Of a stretch of 64,000 bases of DNA, positions 8,787 to 17,690 are shown one piece after another. The position numbers were made by a program, and so were the translations under genes. The stretch spans positions 3,644,786 to 3,708,785 of the forward strand of contig OZ220479.1 of NCBI GenBank assembly GCA_965115885.1, in the 5' to 3' direction. Source of the stretch: BD2-11 sp965115885 (GTDB taxonomy: Bacteria > Gemmatimonadota > Gemmatimonadetes > Longimicrobiales > Gaopeijiaceae). Below the pieces are notes generated by a model, which ran no database searches, was not told the DNA's origin, and saw nothing but the letters and a program-made list of their open reading frames with translations. Each line of letters starts with the position of its first letter. Within the stretch, counting starts at the first letter, position 1.

Positions 8787-9278
8787 TCAATCGTTCAGCC
8801 GAACGCGGTCTTGAAGCGATCTTGCCAGCTCGAGCGCGCGGTCGAGAGGAGTGGTCCGCAGAACGGCGTTGGCGGTGGTGCCCGAGAGCTTGCTCAGTAC
8901 TTTCGGACAACCGGCCGCAGCAAGCCGGTTCGCGAGCCCGACAATCTCTCTCGTTTCGCTCACCTTTGGATCGCGGTGACCGAACTTGGCGATCGCGACG
9001 ACGGCGAGCAGGGCGCAGAGATCGTTGTCCATGATCCCCTGACTCGTGTAGATGAACGTCTTTCCCCAACGTGTCGGAGACCCTCCCCGGGGTTCGAGAT
9101 TCAATGCCAATGCGGTGGCCATGCCGAACGCCCAGAAGTCGACCTTCCTGGGAAAGGGTCGGGATTCGACGCTCCCCTTCGAGTGCATCGCAATGTAGCG
9201 GTCGATTTCGTCCTCGGCGTCCTTGGGCAGAACCAAGGCGTGGTTCTTGGTCCTGAAGAGATCCGCAAAATCGTTCAC
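8787..9278 (-). CDS. DndE-like small protein, last gene of the phosphorothioation operon
   Basis: 163 residues from the GTG at 9278, whose GTGA overlaps the dndD stop and is preceded by GGAGAAAG; a longer frame starts at 9329. I do not recognise it with certainty. The central pattern (KVDFWAFGMATALALNLEP, then WGKTFIYTSQG and CALLAVVAIAKFG) resembles the core of DndE, a small nicked-DNA-binding protein (a helix with 'AF.LSL', then a glycine-rich turn, then 'ALL'). Position directly after dndD is also where dndE sits in other dnd operons. It has an additional C-terminal helical segment of about 60 residues compared with classical DndE. The assignment rests on context plus weak similarity. Confidence 0.45.
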   Translation of the reverse strand: MNDFADLFRTKNHALVLPKDAEDEIDRYIAMHSKGSVESRPFPRKVDFWAFGMATALALNLEPRGGSPTRWGKTFIYTSQGIMDNDLCALLAVVAIAKFGHRDPKVSETREIVGLANRLAAAGCPKVLSKLSGTTANAVLRTTPLDRALELARSLQDRVRLND

Positions 9279-11524
9279 TGCCGACTTTCTCCGTGTTCGC
9301 GCCGGGTCCATCCCCGACTTTCGGCCCACCCTTGCCGCTCACAAACGTTGCAGAATTCGCGTGGTCCGCACCGACAAAGGAGAGACACCTGCCGCTCGTC
9401 CGTCTGATTCACGACGTCTCCGCCATGCGCCGTGTGTTGCCATTGACCGGTCAGCGTGTAAGTCGCGCCAGCGTGGCGGGCCACCAGATCCACCTCGCTC
9501 CGCGACTCCAGGTCCGAGCCCGTGAGCAGGAGAATTGGCTGACTCGCGGTCTCGGCGGTGATGCGCAACGTGTTCGTCCGCACCGAACCCGATGTGAAGT
9601 TGAGCAACGAGTCGGCAACGAGCGGCGCCCGGGTACGGCTCGCCTCGCAGAGCCCCAGAACGAACGACAAGGCCAGGATTCGCCTCGAGGCGCCGTTGAT
9701 TTCGGTTGGGGGCATGGATCTGCCGCGGTTGTTGAGCGCGAATATCTCGTACTTTCCCGGCACGCCCTCCAATGCTCGTAGCCCGACCTTCGCGATCATC
9801 CGAATCGTCGCCTTGTGGCGATCATCTTCTACCGCTTCGTCGTCCGCGACGTTCGACGCCATCTTCGCGAACAGAGCGTCCATCTCGCTACTGAGTTCGC
9901 CGACTTGGTCGTCGCGAATTCGCGCATACGCCTTTTCGAGGACCTGGATCAAGACATCCGCTACTTCCTGGTACGTTTCGAGATCTCGTGTCTCCTTTCG
10001 CCGCTTTTGCTCGAAACGAATGATCCCTTCGAGCTCACGGATGCGCTTGTCATCTTGATCGAGACCTCCCTCGTCGCTCACGAGATCGCGATCGAGCCGT
10101 CCCGACTGCTTCTCGAGCATCGCGATCTCGCTCCGGGTGGATTCCAGGTTTTCGTTTTCGATCACATCGAGCTTGGTGTCGATATCGCGCCTCGCCTGTT
10201 CCAAGTCGGCGATCTCGTTGTCGAGGTCCGCGACGGATCCCTCCAGCTCCGCGCATCGGCGATCCCACGCGTCGCCGTTTTCGTGCCGAGACAGCATGTC
10301 CACCGCATGTAGCGCTCGAGCCAGATAGTTGGCCTCCTCCCTCTTTCCCCTCGCCTGCTCGACCATGTGCTGAACGTGTTTCCTGTACTCGCTTCGCAAG
10401 GTCAGATCCTGACCACAGACGCAGGCGCCTTTCTCGAGCAACCCCTGCACGAACGCCAAGTGGTGATTGGGAATCGACCCGTCGTCGTACAACGGCTGCA
10501 GCTTGGCGCCGACGTCGGCGATCTCCCGGGCGGCCAGCGACGCCAGCAGATCGGCAGCCCCCAGCTCGCCGGACAGGCGGCTTGCCGCCCTGCGTCGCTC
10601 TTCGGCGGCTTTCCCGCGTCGCGCATTGTTCTCCGCCCATCGCTTCTTGAGCTCGTCGTGAGCCGCGAGGTTTCCGACGAGAGTTTCGAGTCGTCCCCGG
10701 GCGCGACTCAGCCGATCATCAATATCATCTTTCTCGCGGCTGTCCCGCTCCACCTTGGCCTTGCGCTCCCGCACCTCGGTGCGTAACCGATCCAACTCTG
10801 CCTGTTTCTCACGCAAGTCTCCGCTTCCGGAAGCCCGCGTGGCTGCCCGTCCGAACCCCTCGGAGATCTTTCGTATGCGTTCGGTCGCGGCCTTGAAAAC
10901 ATCCAGTCCCAGCAGCGCGTGGACGGAGAAGGATGTTTTGTCGACGACTTCCTGACGATTGACGGTCTTGTTCTCGCTTCCCCCGACGAAGTCCGCCGCC
11001 TCGTCCGCGTCCATGACGAAAAAATCCCGCAATTCCCAAGGGAGCAGCTCTTCGATCACGCTGTCCACACCCACTTCGTCCGGCACCCACGACCCGTCCG
11101 GCTGTTCAACCAGCAATTGCTTCTTTTCTCCCACGCGGCGAAAGTCCGGCTCCTCCCGTCCACCCGGGCCCTTCGCCACCGTGGTTACCGCCCGACGCAA
11201 TTCGTAGACGGTGTTGGTCGACTCGCCCTCCGGGTGATTGCGGCTGGACCCATCCGTCTCGAAGAGGATCGCGACACTCGTCCTGACGACGCCATCCGCA
11301 CCCGGTCGCCATCCGGCCGGATGTAGGGAAAAGCGACTTGCTTCGCCGGGGAGCCCCCTTTCGCCGTACATTCCCCAGCGGATCGCGCGCAGGAGTGTCG
11401 TCTTGCCCGAACCGTTTTCGGCTCTGATCACGGTCAACGGCTTCCCTCGACTCACCGAAGGCTCGATCTCGATGCGATCGAAGCACGCGAAGTTGCGAAT
11501 TTCGATTCGTCGTATCAGCAACAT
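9275..11524 (-). CDS. dndD: DndD-like SMC/Rad50-type ATPase
   Basis: A 749-residue AAA ATPase. An N-terminal half-domain IEIRNFACFDRIEIEP precedes the Walker A motif ENGSGKTTLLRAI (about residues 36-48). Long coiled coils follow (about 215-340 and 400-560), interrupted by a zinc-hook-like GACVCGQDL. The C-terminal half carries a signature-like INGASRRILALSFVLGL and a Walker B-like APLVADSLLNF in which the residue after Asp is Ser, not the usual acid or Thr. After the ATPase fold comes an unusual tail of about 60 residues with a cysteine cluster (LLCRCGPREFCNVC). In dnd systems DndD supplies ATPase activity for sulfur insertion into the DNA backbone with DndC and DndE. The ATG directly abuts the upstream stop (TAGATG). 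Confidence 0.8.
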   Translation of the reverse strand: MLLIRRIEIRNFACFDRIEIEPSVSRGKPLTVIRAENGSGKTTLLRAIRWGMYGERGLPGEASRFSLHPAGWRPGADGVVRTSVAILFETDGSSRNHPEGESTNTVYELRRAVTTVAKGPGGREEPDFRRVGEKKQLLVEQPDGSWVPDEVGVDSVIEELLPWELRDFFVMDADEAADFVGGSENKTVNRQEVVDKTSFSVHALLGLDVFKAATERIRKISEGFGRAATRASGSGDLREKQAELDRLRTEVRERKAKVERDSREKDDIDDRLSRARGRLETLVGNLAAHDELKKRWAENNARRGKAAEERRRAASRLSGELGAADLLASLAAREIADVGAKLQPLYDDGSIPNHHLAFVQGLLEKGACVCGQDLTLRSEYRKHVQHMVEQARGKREEANYLARALHAVDMLSRHENGDAWDRRCAELEGSVADLDNEIADLEQARRDIDTKLDVIENENLESTRSEIAMLEKQSGRLDRDLVSDEGGLDQDDKRIRELEGIIRFEQKRRKETRDLETYQEVADVLIQVLEKAYARIRDDQVGELSSEMDALFAKMASNVADDEAVEDDRHKATIRMIAKVGLRALEGVPGKYEIFALNNRGRSMPPTEINGASRRILALSFVLGLCEASRTRAPLVADSLLNFTSGSVRTNTLRITAETASQPILLLTGSDLESRSEVDLVARHAGATYTLTGQWQHTAHGGDVVNQTDERQVSLLCRCGPREFCNVCERQGWAESRGWTRREHGESRQ

Positions 11525-11746
11525 CTACGCATCCTCCCGGGCACCGTCGACAGGAGCGACATTCCTGATCATCGCCCCCGTCTTCTGATTGATCCTGGCC
11601 ACCGCCTTCACGCGGTGCATGCCCTCTTGCTCGACGATGTGCATGATCAACGTCACGATGTCCTCCGAATCGAGCCCGCAGGTTCGACCCATTCGGCGGG
11701 CCTCCTTTCCGATCTCGTCGCGTATCCGCTCGGAGTTGCTTACCAT
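11525..11746 (-). CDS. 73-residue helical protein of the phosphorothioation operon, unknown function
   Basis: A small ORF wedged between the helicase and dndD. The ATG at 11746 overlaps the helicase stop (ATGGTAA) and has an AAGAGGAA ribosome site at the expected spacing; its stop abuts the dndD ATG. The protein is predicted to be mostly helical, with charged N-terminus (SERIRDEIGKEARRMG) and a hydrophobic helix (SEDIVTLIMHIVEQE), without membrane segments or recognisable motifs. The tight overlaps on both sides are good evidence that it is translated. It might be a partner or adaptor of DndD; this is inference from position only. Confidence 0.6.
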   Translation of the reverse strand: MVSNSERIRDEIGKEARRMGRTCGLDSEDIVTLIMHIVEQEGMHRVKAVARINQKTGAMIRNVAPVDGAREDA

Positions 11747-13935
11747 GGCTTTCCTCTTGGCGTCATTCTGGCAACGACGCATTCGTTTGCGGTCTTCAGG
11801 ATATCGTTTCCGGCGCCTGGCTCCGGCCAAAAGGCAGTGCGGATTCGCTCTAGATCGGAGTGCAAGCCGCATGCGCCGGCGACGTTGCGTGCGTGCCTCC
11901 CGAATGCATGGGCGCGCTTCAATTCGGTCTCGATGATCTTCTTCCCAGCGCCGCTTGCCGACCGGGCCGGAGGCAGGGCGAGAAAATCGTGCACGATCGC
12001 CCAAGGCTTCCCGGGATGGCGACGCAGGACACGCCCTCGGCGCTGCACCCATTCCCTCTCCACAGTCGACGAAGCGACGATGAACGCCTCTCGGATGCTC
12101 GGGATATCAACCCCCTCGTCGAGCACCTTTTTCGCGAGAAGCACTTGATTGGCGCCGTTCGAGAAGGAATCCAGAATGCGCTCGAGCAATTTCCGCTTCT
12201 TTGTCGTCTCCTGCGTCACTGGAGCCCACTTGACATTCAGTTCGGTCAGCAGTTCGCCGATTGCGTCGAACTGCCTTGGGTTTTTTGCCGATGCGTAGAC
12301 GAGGGCATGCTCGAGGTCTCGCGGGCCCCGACGGACGAGCGCTTCCCGCAACAGATCAATCTTGCTCCGCGCGGTCTCGACGATTCGCCGCCGTGCGATC
12401 AGCAGGCTTTGCAGACCGTCGTCTTCGTCGGTCGTCCTGGAATCCATCGCGGCGCCGATCCGTCGCGAGAGTTGTTCGAACTTGTCGAGTTCTTCTTCGC
12501 TCAGCGTGCACGCATGAACGTGGTAGTCGTACGGAACCAGGCAGAACCCTATGGCGCGGTCCAAGCCGAATTCGTACGCGGTCGGGCCGAAAAACTCGAA
12601 GATCTCCTCGGTTCCGTCCGGATCGTACTGGCGCTCCGGCGTCGCGGAGAGCGCGAGGCGTCGTTCAAAGAACGTCGGCTTGTTCTCGATGAACGACTCC
12701 ACCCCCAGCGTATGGGCTTCGTCCGCGATCAGCATCGTCGGAAACGTCCGGCCCCGGCTGCGGATCTTCCTTGCGACCGTCGCCTGGAAGCGCGATGAGC
12801 ACAGAAGGTTGTTCGTGACGACGGCTACGTGGGTGCCGCCGCCTCGAAGGCCTCGGAACAGACGAGTGAGCGCCCGGTCGGTGTCGGTTTCCAAGGTCGG
12901 GGCGACGGGGGTCACGCCGAATTTTTCAACCTCCTTTCGCCACTGCACGATGAGCGGGACGGACGGCGCGGAAACGACGACCAGGAGGGGTTCTCCGTCG
13001 AGGCGGTCCTGGCTTCGTGTGGCGCAGACAAGCGCGGCGACGGTCTTCCCCGCCCCGGTCGCCATCGCGATCATGCCGGTCTCGGGAGATCGCCCTCCCT
13101 CCCAGCGCTTCACGGCCTCACCTTGGTGAGCGTAGACGCCGGTCGTCCACTCCAGTCCGTCGGGGATTCGAAGCCGGCGTTCGGGACGCACGCGTGGTGC
13201 TTTCGTGCGCCGTCGTGCCGCCAAACCGTAGTAGTCGCCAAGATTCGGAGGTTGCGCAGGCGCCGTTCCGACGATGCCTCTCGCCAAGGCCTCGGGGAGA
13301 TCGACGACCTCCCGGATCCCGAGACTCCTGCCCTGAGACCAAGCGTCGAGCATGGCGATGCCGCTGGCCACCCTGGATCGGCTTTCGGGAATCCACGACA
13401 CGTCGACGTCGAGGTGCTCGACTCCGGCGGCCACGCCCTGACCGGTCGCGTTGCCCGATCCTCGGGCGAGCGCCCGGTTCTCTCCGTCGTCGAAGAGCCA
13501 AATCTTCGGATGGTAGTTCGACTCCGGGGTGGGAACCGCAATCCGAAGGCGAAGCTTCTCCGTGGCGATCATCCATGCAAGACAGTCGAGCGCGTGCCGG
13601 GCGAGCGCCGACGCATCGGCGCGTCCGTGGACGAACAGGGCGGCGATCCGCTCGGCCGCTTCCCGCGCCGTCATCCGGGCGCCCCGTTCCACGGCGGCCA
13701 AATCGTCGGGGAACAGCGCCGGAGCGACCGTGAAGTCGATGGGTTCCGTTCCGTCCCGGTCGAGGTATGCGGCGAGCCCCGGGGCGAGCCGTTCTATCCA
13801 CCCGGCCGTGAACCAGCCGAAGGCGCCACGGACCTTCTTCGCCGCACGGAATCCCGGTATGAGAACCTTCTCCGCCACCGGATCGTCCGGTAGCCTGAAC
13901 ATCCCCGGTCGAAGGGTGCGTTCGTTGCGAAGCAT
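11740..13935 (-). CDS. DEAD/DEAH-type helicase with N-terminal phospholipase D-like domain
   Basis: 731 residues. The N-terminal third contains an HKD/PLD-type segment (NYHPKIWLFDDGENRALARGSGNATGQG; H.K near residue 155). A superfamily 2 helicase core follows: Walker A ATGAGKTVAAL (about 285), DEAH box LIADEAHTLG (about 390), LALSATPER, and a C-terminal motif VI WVQRRGRVLRR (about 645). PLD-helicase fusions are common effectors in restriction-like systems. By position this fits the PT-dependent interference module of dnd-pbe type operons rather than the modification module. The start lies one base after the upstream TGA. I would expect nuclease or translocase activity on incoming unmodified DNA, but nothing here proves it. 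Confidence 0.8.
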   Translation of the reverse strand: MLRNERTLRPGMFRLPDDPVAEKVLIPGFRAAKKVRGAFGWFTAGWIERLAPGLAAYLDRDGTEPIDFTVAPALFPDDLAAVERGARMTAREAAERIAALFVHGRADASALARHALDCLAWMIATEKLRLRIAVPTPESNYHPKIWLFDDGENRALARGSGNATGQGVAAGVEHLDVDVSWIPESRSRVASGIAMLDAWSQGRSLGIREVVDLPEALARGIVGTAPAQPPNLGDYYGLAARRRTKAPRVRPERRLRIPDGLEWTTGVYAHQGEAVKRWEGGRSPETGMIAMATGAGKTVAALVCATRSQDRLDGEPLLVVVSAPSVPLIVQWRKEVEKFGVTPVAPTLETDTDRALTRLFRGLRGGGTHVAVVTNNLLCSSRFQATVARKIRSRGRTFPTMLIADEAHTLGVESFIENKPTFFERRLALSATPERQYDPDGTEEIFEFFGPTAYEFGLDRAIGFCLVPYDYHVHACTLSEEELDKFEQLSRRIGAAMDSRTTDEDDGLQSLLIARRRIVETARSKIDLLREALVRRGPRDLEHALVYASAKNPRQFDAIGELLTELNVKWAPVTQETTKKRKLLERILDSFSNGANQVLLAKKVLDEGVDIPSIREAFIVASSTVEREWVQRRGRVLRRHPGKPWAIVHDFLALPPARSASGAGKKIIETELKRAHAFGRHARNVAGACGLHSDLERIRTAFWPEPGAGNDILKTANECVVARMTPRGKPW

Positions 13936-13936
13936 G

Positions 13937-14821
13937 TCAGCGATCCGTCCTCGCGACCACCGCCCCCATCAGGGTTTCCAGCTCGGTCTCGCTCAGGATG
14001 CTGAGCTCTCGGGCGCCCTGGTGCGCCGTGGCGCGCCGACAGAGCCGTTGCAATTTGCTCGAACTCGAGAGCCTCGACGCCGGGTTGTCCTGCAGGTACC
14101 GGGCGAGCGATCTCAGGAACGCACTGCGGATGTTTTCCGATCCGAACGTCGTGTTTCTGAACACGATCCGGTCGATCAGCTTCTCCCAATACGTCTGGTT
14201 CGTGCGGAGAACGGCACGAACGACGGATGCGACCCGAGCGTCTCCCCCCGCCGCCCGGGTCGCGAAGCGTTCGCGCCACCACGCTCGAGCAAGCGGGCAG
14301 TCGACGAACACCGAGCGGTTCCCACGCACCTCCCGCAACCCTCCGAGGCGCCTCAGGACGGTGCGCACGCAATCGTCGATCTGCTTCGGTCCCTGCCCGC
14401 GTGCACCGCTCAGCGCCAAGTCGATGCGCTCGGCGCCGCCCGAAAGGTTGCCGCCGTTGGCGGCGAGATAGGGGGATCGAATACGGTCGGCCCGGATGTG
14501 CTCGATCGTGAGATGCGCCCAAAACGTGGATCGGCACGCAACCGCCGGCGTGAGCGCGTCCCATGCCGCGTACAACGCTTGTTCGGTGTCGGACGGCGGA
14601 TCCTTGTACTCGCTCTCGGTCATCGGCTCGCGGGCGAGCACGGCATCGACCGACCCCTCCGTCTCGATGGCCGACACGTGATCCAGAAACGCACTCGTGT
14701 CTCGGACGATTCCGAGAAACTCCCGTTGCCGCCCACCCCCTTTGACGCGCAACAGATCCTTTCGAAACGCGGCGTAGGCCGAGTCGCTCAGCTCTCTGTA
14801 CGGACCGCGAACCGCGTTCAT
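13937..14821 (-). CDS. Unknown protein of the phosphorothioation operon (DUF6339-like)
   Basis: 294 residues, soluble, without signal or membrane segments. It starts with an ATG whose ATGA overlaps the stop of the preceding gene. A conserved-looking aromatic core (ACRSTFWAHLTIEHI, near residues 95-110), a DLALSG/ARGQG loop, and a helical C-terminal half rich in R and L (FLRSLARYLQDNP) can be seen. The 'FW..LT' block reminds me of DUF6339 proteins, which occur beside restriction-type helicases, but I cannot confirm that. In the operon it lies directly before the PLD-helicase, so it is likely part of the same interference complex. Confidence 0.6.
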   Translation of the reverse strand: MNAVRGPYRELSDSAYAAFRKDLLRVKGGGRQREFLGIVRDTSAFLDHVSAIETEGSVDAVLAREPMTESEYKDPPSDTEQALYAAWDALTPAVACRSTFWAHLTIEHIRADRIRSPYLAANGGNLSGGAERIDLALSGARGQGPKQIDDCVRTVLRRLGGLREVRGNRSVFVDCPLARAWWRERFATRAAGGDARVASVVRAVLRTNQTYWEKLIDRIVFRNTTFGSENIRSAFLRSLARYLQDNPASRLSSSSKLQRLCRRATAHQGARELSILSETELETLMGAVVARTDR

Positions 14822-15687
14822 GCGTCGTCGCCCCCCACATCGAGACCGGAATCGGTCAGCATGTGCGGGTAGAGTGCGGTGGCGACTCTTTCCGGACGAA
14901 AGTCGGAGTCGCTCCAGTGCTCGTGTCCCTTGTGCTCGAGATAGTCGGCCAGGGCTTTGAGGTTGTCGAACGACCGCCAGCCCGCATCTCCGTCGTCGGC
15001 GGCGTAGTCTTTCTGCAACCGTGCGAAGCAGGCCGTCACGATGTGAGTCATGATGTGGTTTCGAATGGGATTCTCCCGGAGCTGAAGAAACCTGTGCAAC
15101 TCCGTGCTCAACCTGACGTGGAAGCGGAAGGGCTCTTCTTTCACGTCGACCACGAACCGGCCCTCGTCCATGCGCTCGTCCTCTCGGAGCGACAGCAGCT
15201 GGCGAATCGAGGACTGGAGCCGGATGACGCTGCCAAGCGCCAAACGCGAACCCTTCCGGAGATCGATCGACCGCTCGTCCCAGATCCGATGCACGTCGTC
15301 TCGATCCGAATCGACGGCGATCGTGCACGGCTCCACGCAGAGGATCATCGGCGTGAAAAGCGGAGAGCCGCCGAGGTCGTCGCCGTTCCAGCTTATTTCG
15401 TGCCTCGCGTCGCCGGAGACGTGCGTGCGGCGATACGCGGAGGTTGGCGAAGAAACGATGCAGGCGTATCGGGCCTGTCCAGCCTCGATCAGGCGCTCGA
15501 TCAGCGCCGCGCCCTCGATCCGGTGTTCGATGACGTAGGAAAACCGGTGCTCTCCCCTGCGGAAGTCCAGAAGGTAGCGACCCTTGGGAAACGAGAGGTT
15601 CCCGAATTCGAGTATGGGATGATCGTGGGAACGGATCGCATTGGAGGGACCCGAAACAGCCGCTTCGACGATGTGCGTCCAGCTCAC
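14818..15687 (-). CDS. Unknown protein of the phosphorothioation operon
   Basis: 289 residues from a GTG whose GTGA overlaps the stop of the GHKL gene. I do not recognise a family. The N-terminal half looks beta-rich (LEFGNLSFPKGRYLLDF, HRFSYVIEHRIEG), with a glycine-containing HEISWNGDDLGG turn. The C-terminal half is helical and acidic, including a RLSTELHRFLQLRENPIRNH helix. No membrane segments, signal peptide or nucleotide-binding motif are visible. Its fixed place between an ATPase and a helicase, with overlapping stops on both sides, indicates a stoichiometric partner in the defence module. Confidence 0.6.
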   Translation of the reverse strand: MSWTHIVEAAVSGPSNAIRSHDHPILEFGNLSFPKGRYLLDFRRGEHRFSYVIEHRIEGAALIERLIEAGQARYACIVSSPTSAYRRTHVSGDARHEISWNGDDLGGSPLFTPMILCVEPCTIAVDSDRDDVHRIWDERSIDLRKGSRLALGSVIRLQSSIRQLLSLREDERMDEGRFVVDVKEEPFRFHVRLSTELHRFLQLRENPIRNHIMTHIVTACFARLQKDYAADDGDAGWRSFDNLKALADYLEHKGHEHWSDSDFRPERVATALYPHMLTDSGLDVGGDDA

Positions 15688-17690
15688 GGCTCGCTCCCCT
15701 GCTTCCCGCGGCCGCCAGCGCCCCGGACCGCTCCTTCGCTTCGCTTGGCGCTGAACACCTCGATCCGAAGAGACGGATCCGACAGACCGCTGAAGTCTCC
15801 GTGAAGGCGGTAGTCGGTCTCGACTTCGACCGTCGCGCCGTCGGCGAGATCGCCCAGCCGCACGCCGACCACCCGGTCGTTCCAGCGGACGAGATCCTCG
15901 TTCCCGGCAGGCTTTGCGTGAATCGTGACGTTGCCGAGCGTCGCGGGCGTGTAGGGATCCTGTCCCGGACGCTCGCAGGTCGCGTCCAAGGCTTCGTCGA
16001 CGACGAGGCGCAACTGCGCGTCGGGACAGCATTTTTCGCACTCGATCAGGATCCGGCGGCGGTTCTTTCCCGCGGGACACGAAACGACGCGGAAGGACGC
16101 CGGCAACCAGGGCCGTGCCCGATCGCGACCGCTCGGCGGGGCGCCGCCCCCATTGGAATTCCCACCCCCTCCGGGCAGATCGCCGGACTCGTTGAAGATC
16201 CGGTAGCCGCGCGCCGAGTTCCGGATCGGCGTCGGAACGCCATGGAACGCGCCTCCGAACCTCCCCCTCCCGCTACCGTCCGCATCGCCGAAGTCGAGCG
16301 CCAGGAAGTCGTCCGCCAAGTACGCGTCGGACTCGACCGTTCGCGTGTTCCTCAAGATCCATCCCCTGGTCTCCCGGAGCGCGCTCCGGCACGCGTCGCG
16401 CTGTCCGCGCGATCGTAGATGCTTGATGGCGATGGAATCGTGCAGCGGGCCCTCGGCGTTGCGGATGTAGTCGTGCAAATCGCCTCCGCGTCGCGCATCG
16501 AGCGAGAGGACGGCATGGAAAGGGACTTGATTCGCCAAGTTCCGCGAGATCATGGGAACTTTGTCGGTGATCCACATTCCGTTGCGGCACAGATCGACGC
16601 GAGTGACGCCGTCGAGTTTCTCGCGGAACCGAATCTCGATGTCGCCGGCGCTGGTTTCGATGACGCGCCGCATGCCGTTTCGGTAGACATCGTGGGCTTC
16701 GTACGCCCTTCGTCCGCTGAGAAACGCCGTAGCCCGTCGCTTGTCGCGGTGGGTATCGAGCACCTTTGCGAGACTCGACGCGTCGAGGTTCCGTCGCCGC
16801 TTGTCCGCTCCCGGCCGGTCGTCCTCCACGGAGACGACCAAGGCTCTCTCTTCGACGGCTGCAAAGAAGTTGGCGGATGCGGCGTGCGAAACCATCTGCC
16901 ACAGATCATTCCCATCCCGCTTTTCGAGAAAGTGGTTGAAGGACGGGATGACGACGGCGGTCCCGTGCGACGCATCGGTTTCGATCCGGTCAAGCTCCCG
17001 GGCGATCAAATCGGGGATCTGACGCCCGGTCGCATAGTCGTAGAGCGTCTTGAGACTCGCCTGAAAACCTCGGACGTAGAAGCCGTCTCCGGATCGCTGG
17101 TGCGCCTTCCCTTCCTCGTAGTGGGAAGCGAGCACGGCGTGGCCGGCTCCGATCCGATCTCCCCCCTTGGCGACCCCCCCGTAGAGGAGGTAGCGAAGAT
17201 CCGATGCGGGGATGGCGGTGAAGTGTCCGTTTCCGTAGGTCCCGTTCGCCGCAGCGTTGTTGCCCTTGACGCTCACCCCGTCGCTCAGCAGCGCGTTCAT
17301 GCTCCGTTCGTCGAGACCGACCCCGTTGTCGAGCACGGAGAGCACGTCCATTTCGTCCTGATCGAGCGCCTTGCGGATCGTTTCCACGGCGAGGCCCGCT
17401 TGGCCTGTGAGCGGTCCGCCCGTCATCGCCTCCTGGGTTTTGATCGCCTTGTCGAACGCGATCCCGTAGCTTTCGATTCCGGGAATGCTGTCCTTGGACA
17501 CTCGAGTCAGCCGGAACCGGACGACGGCCGTGCCGACTCCCGCGTTTCGCGCGGCGTCCAACGCATTCTGGACGAGTTCGCGAACGACTGCGGCAGGACG
17601 AAGATCGTCGAAGGCCGCCACCTCGGCCGGGGTGAAGCCGCAACTCGTTCCCGGACCGAAACGCAGGTCGGCGCCTCCCCTTGGCGTCAT
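15684..17690 (-). CDS. GHKL-type (HATPase) ATPase of the phosphorothioation operon
   Basis: 668 residues from the ATG at 17690 (ATGA overlap with dndA). The Bergerat fold is clear at the N-terminus: N-box VRELVQNALDAARNAG (about residues 32-47), G1 box VLDNGVGLD (about 122) and a glycine-rich GNGHFTAI lid. The middle and C-terminal parts are unique, including a four-cysteine-containing stretch (ILIECEKCCPD) and a low-complexity glycine-rich linker near residue 515. GHKL ATPases of Hsp90/MutL/MORC type act as ATP-gated clamps. Several defence systems use one next to a helicase, and the archaeal dnd-pbe systems contain a protein of this kind as I recall. Confidence 0.78.
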   Translation of the reverse strand: MTPRGGADLRFGPGTSCGFTPAEVAAFDDLRPAAVVRELVQNALDAARNAGVGTAVVRFRLTRVSKDSIPGIESYGIAFDKAIKTQEAMTGGPLTGQAGLAVETIRKALDQDEMDVLSVLDNGVGLDERSMNALLSDGVSVKGNNAAANGTYGNGHFTAIPASDLRYLLYGGVAKGGDRIGAGHAVLASHYEEGKAHQRSGDGFYVRGFQASLKTLYDYATGRQIPDLIARELDRIETDASHGTAVVIPSFNHFLEKRDGNDLWQMVSHAASANFFAAVEERALVVSVEDDRPGADKRRRNLDASSLAKVLDTHRDKRRATAFLSGRRAYEAHDVYRNGMRRVIETSAGDIEIRFREKLDGVTRVDLCRNGMWITDKVPMISRNLANQVPFHAVLSLDARRGGDLHDYIRNAEGPLHDSIAIKHLRSRGQRDACRSALRETRGWILRNTRTVESDAYLADDFLALDFGDADGSGRGRFGGAFHGVPTPIRNSARGYRIFNESGDLPGGGGNSNGGGAPPSGRDRARPWLPASFRVVSCPAGKNRRRILIECEKCCPDAQLRLVVDEALDATCERPGQDPYTPATLGNVTIHAKPAGNEDLVRWNDRVVGVRLGDLADGATVEVETDYRLHGDFSGLSDPSLRIEVFSAKRSEGAVRGAGGRGKQGSEP

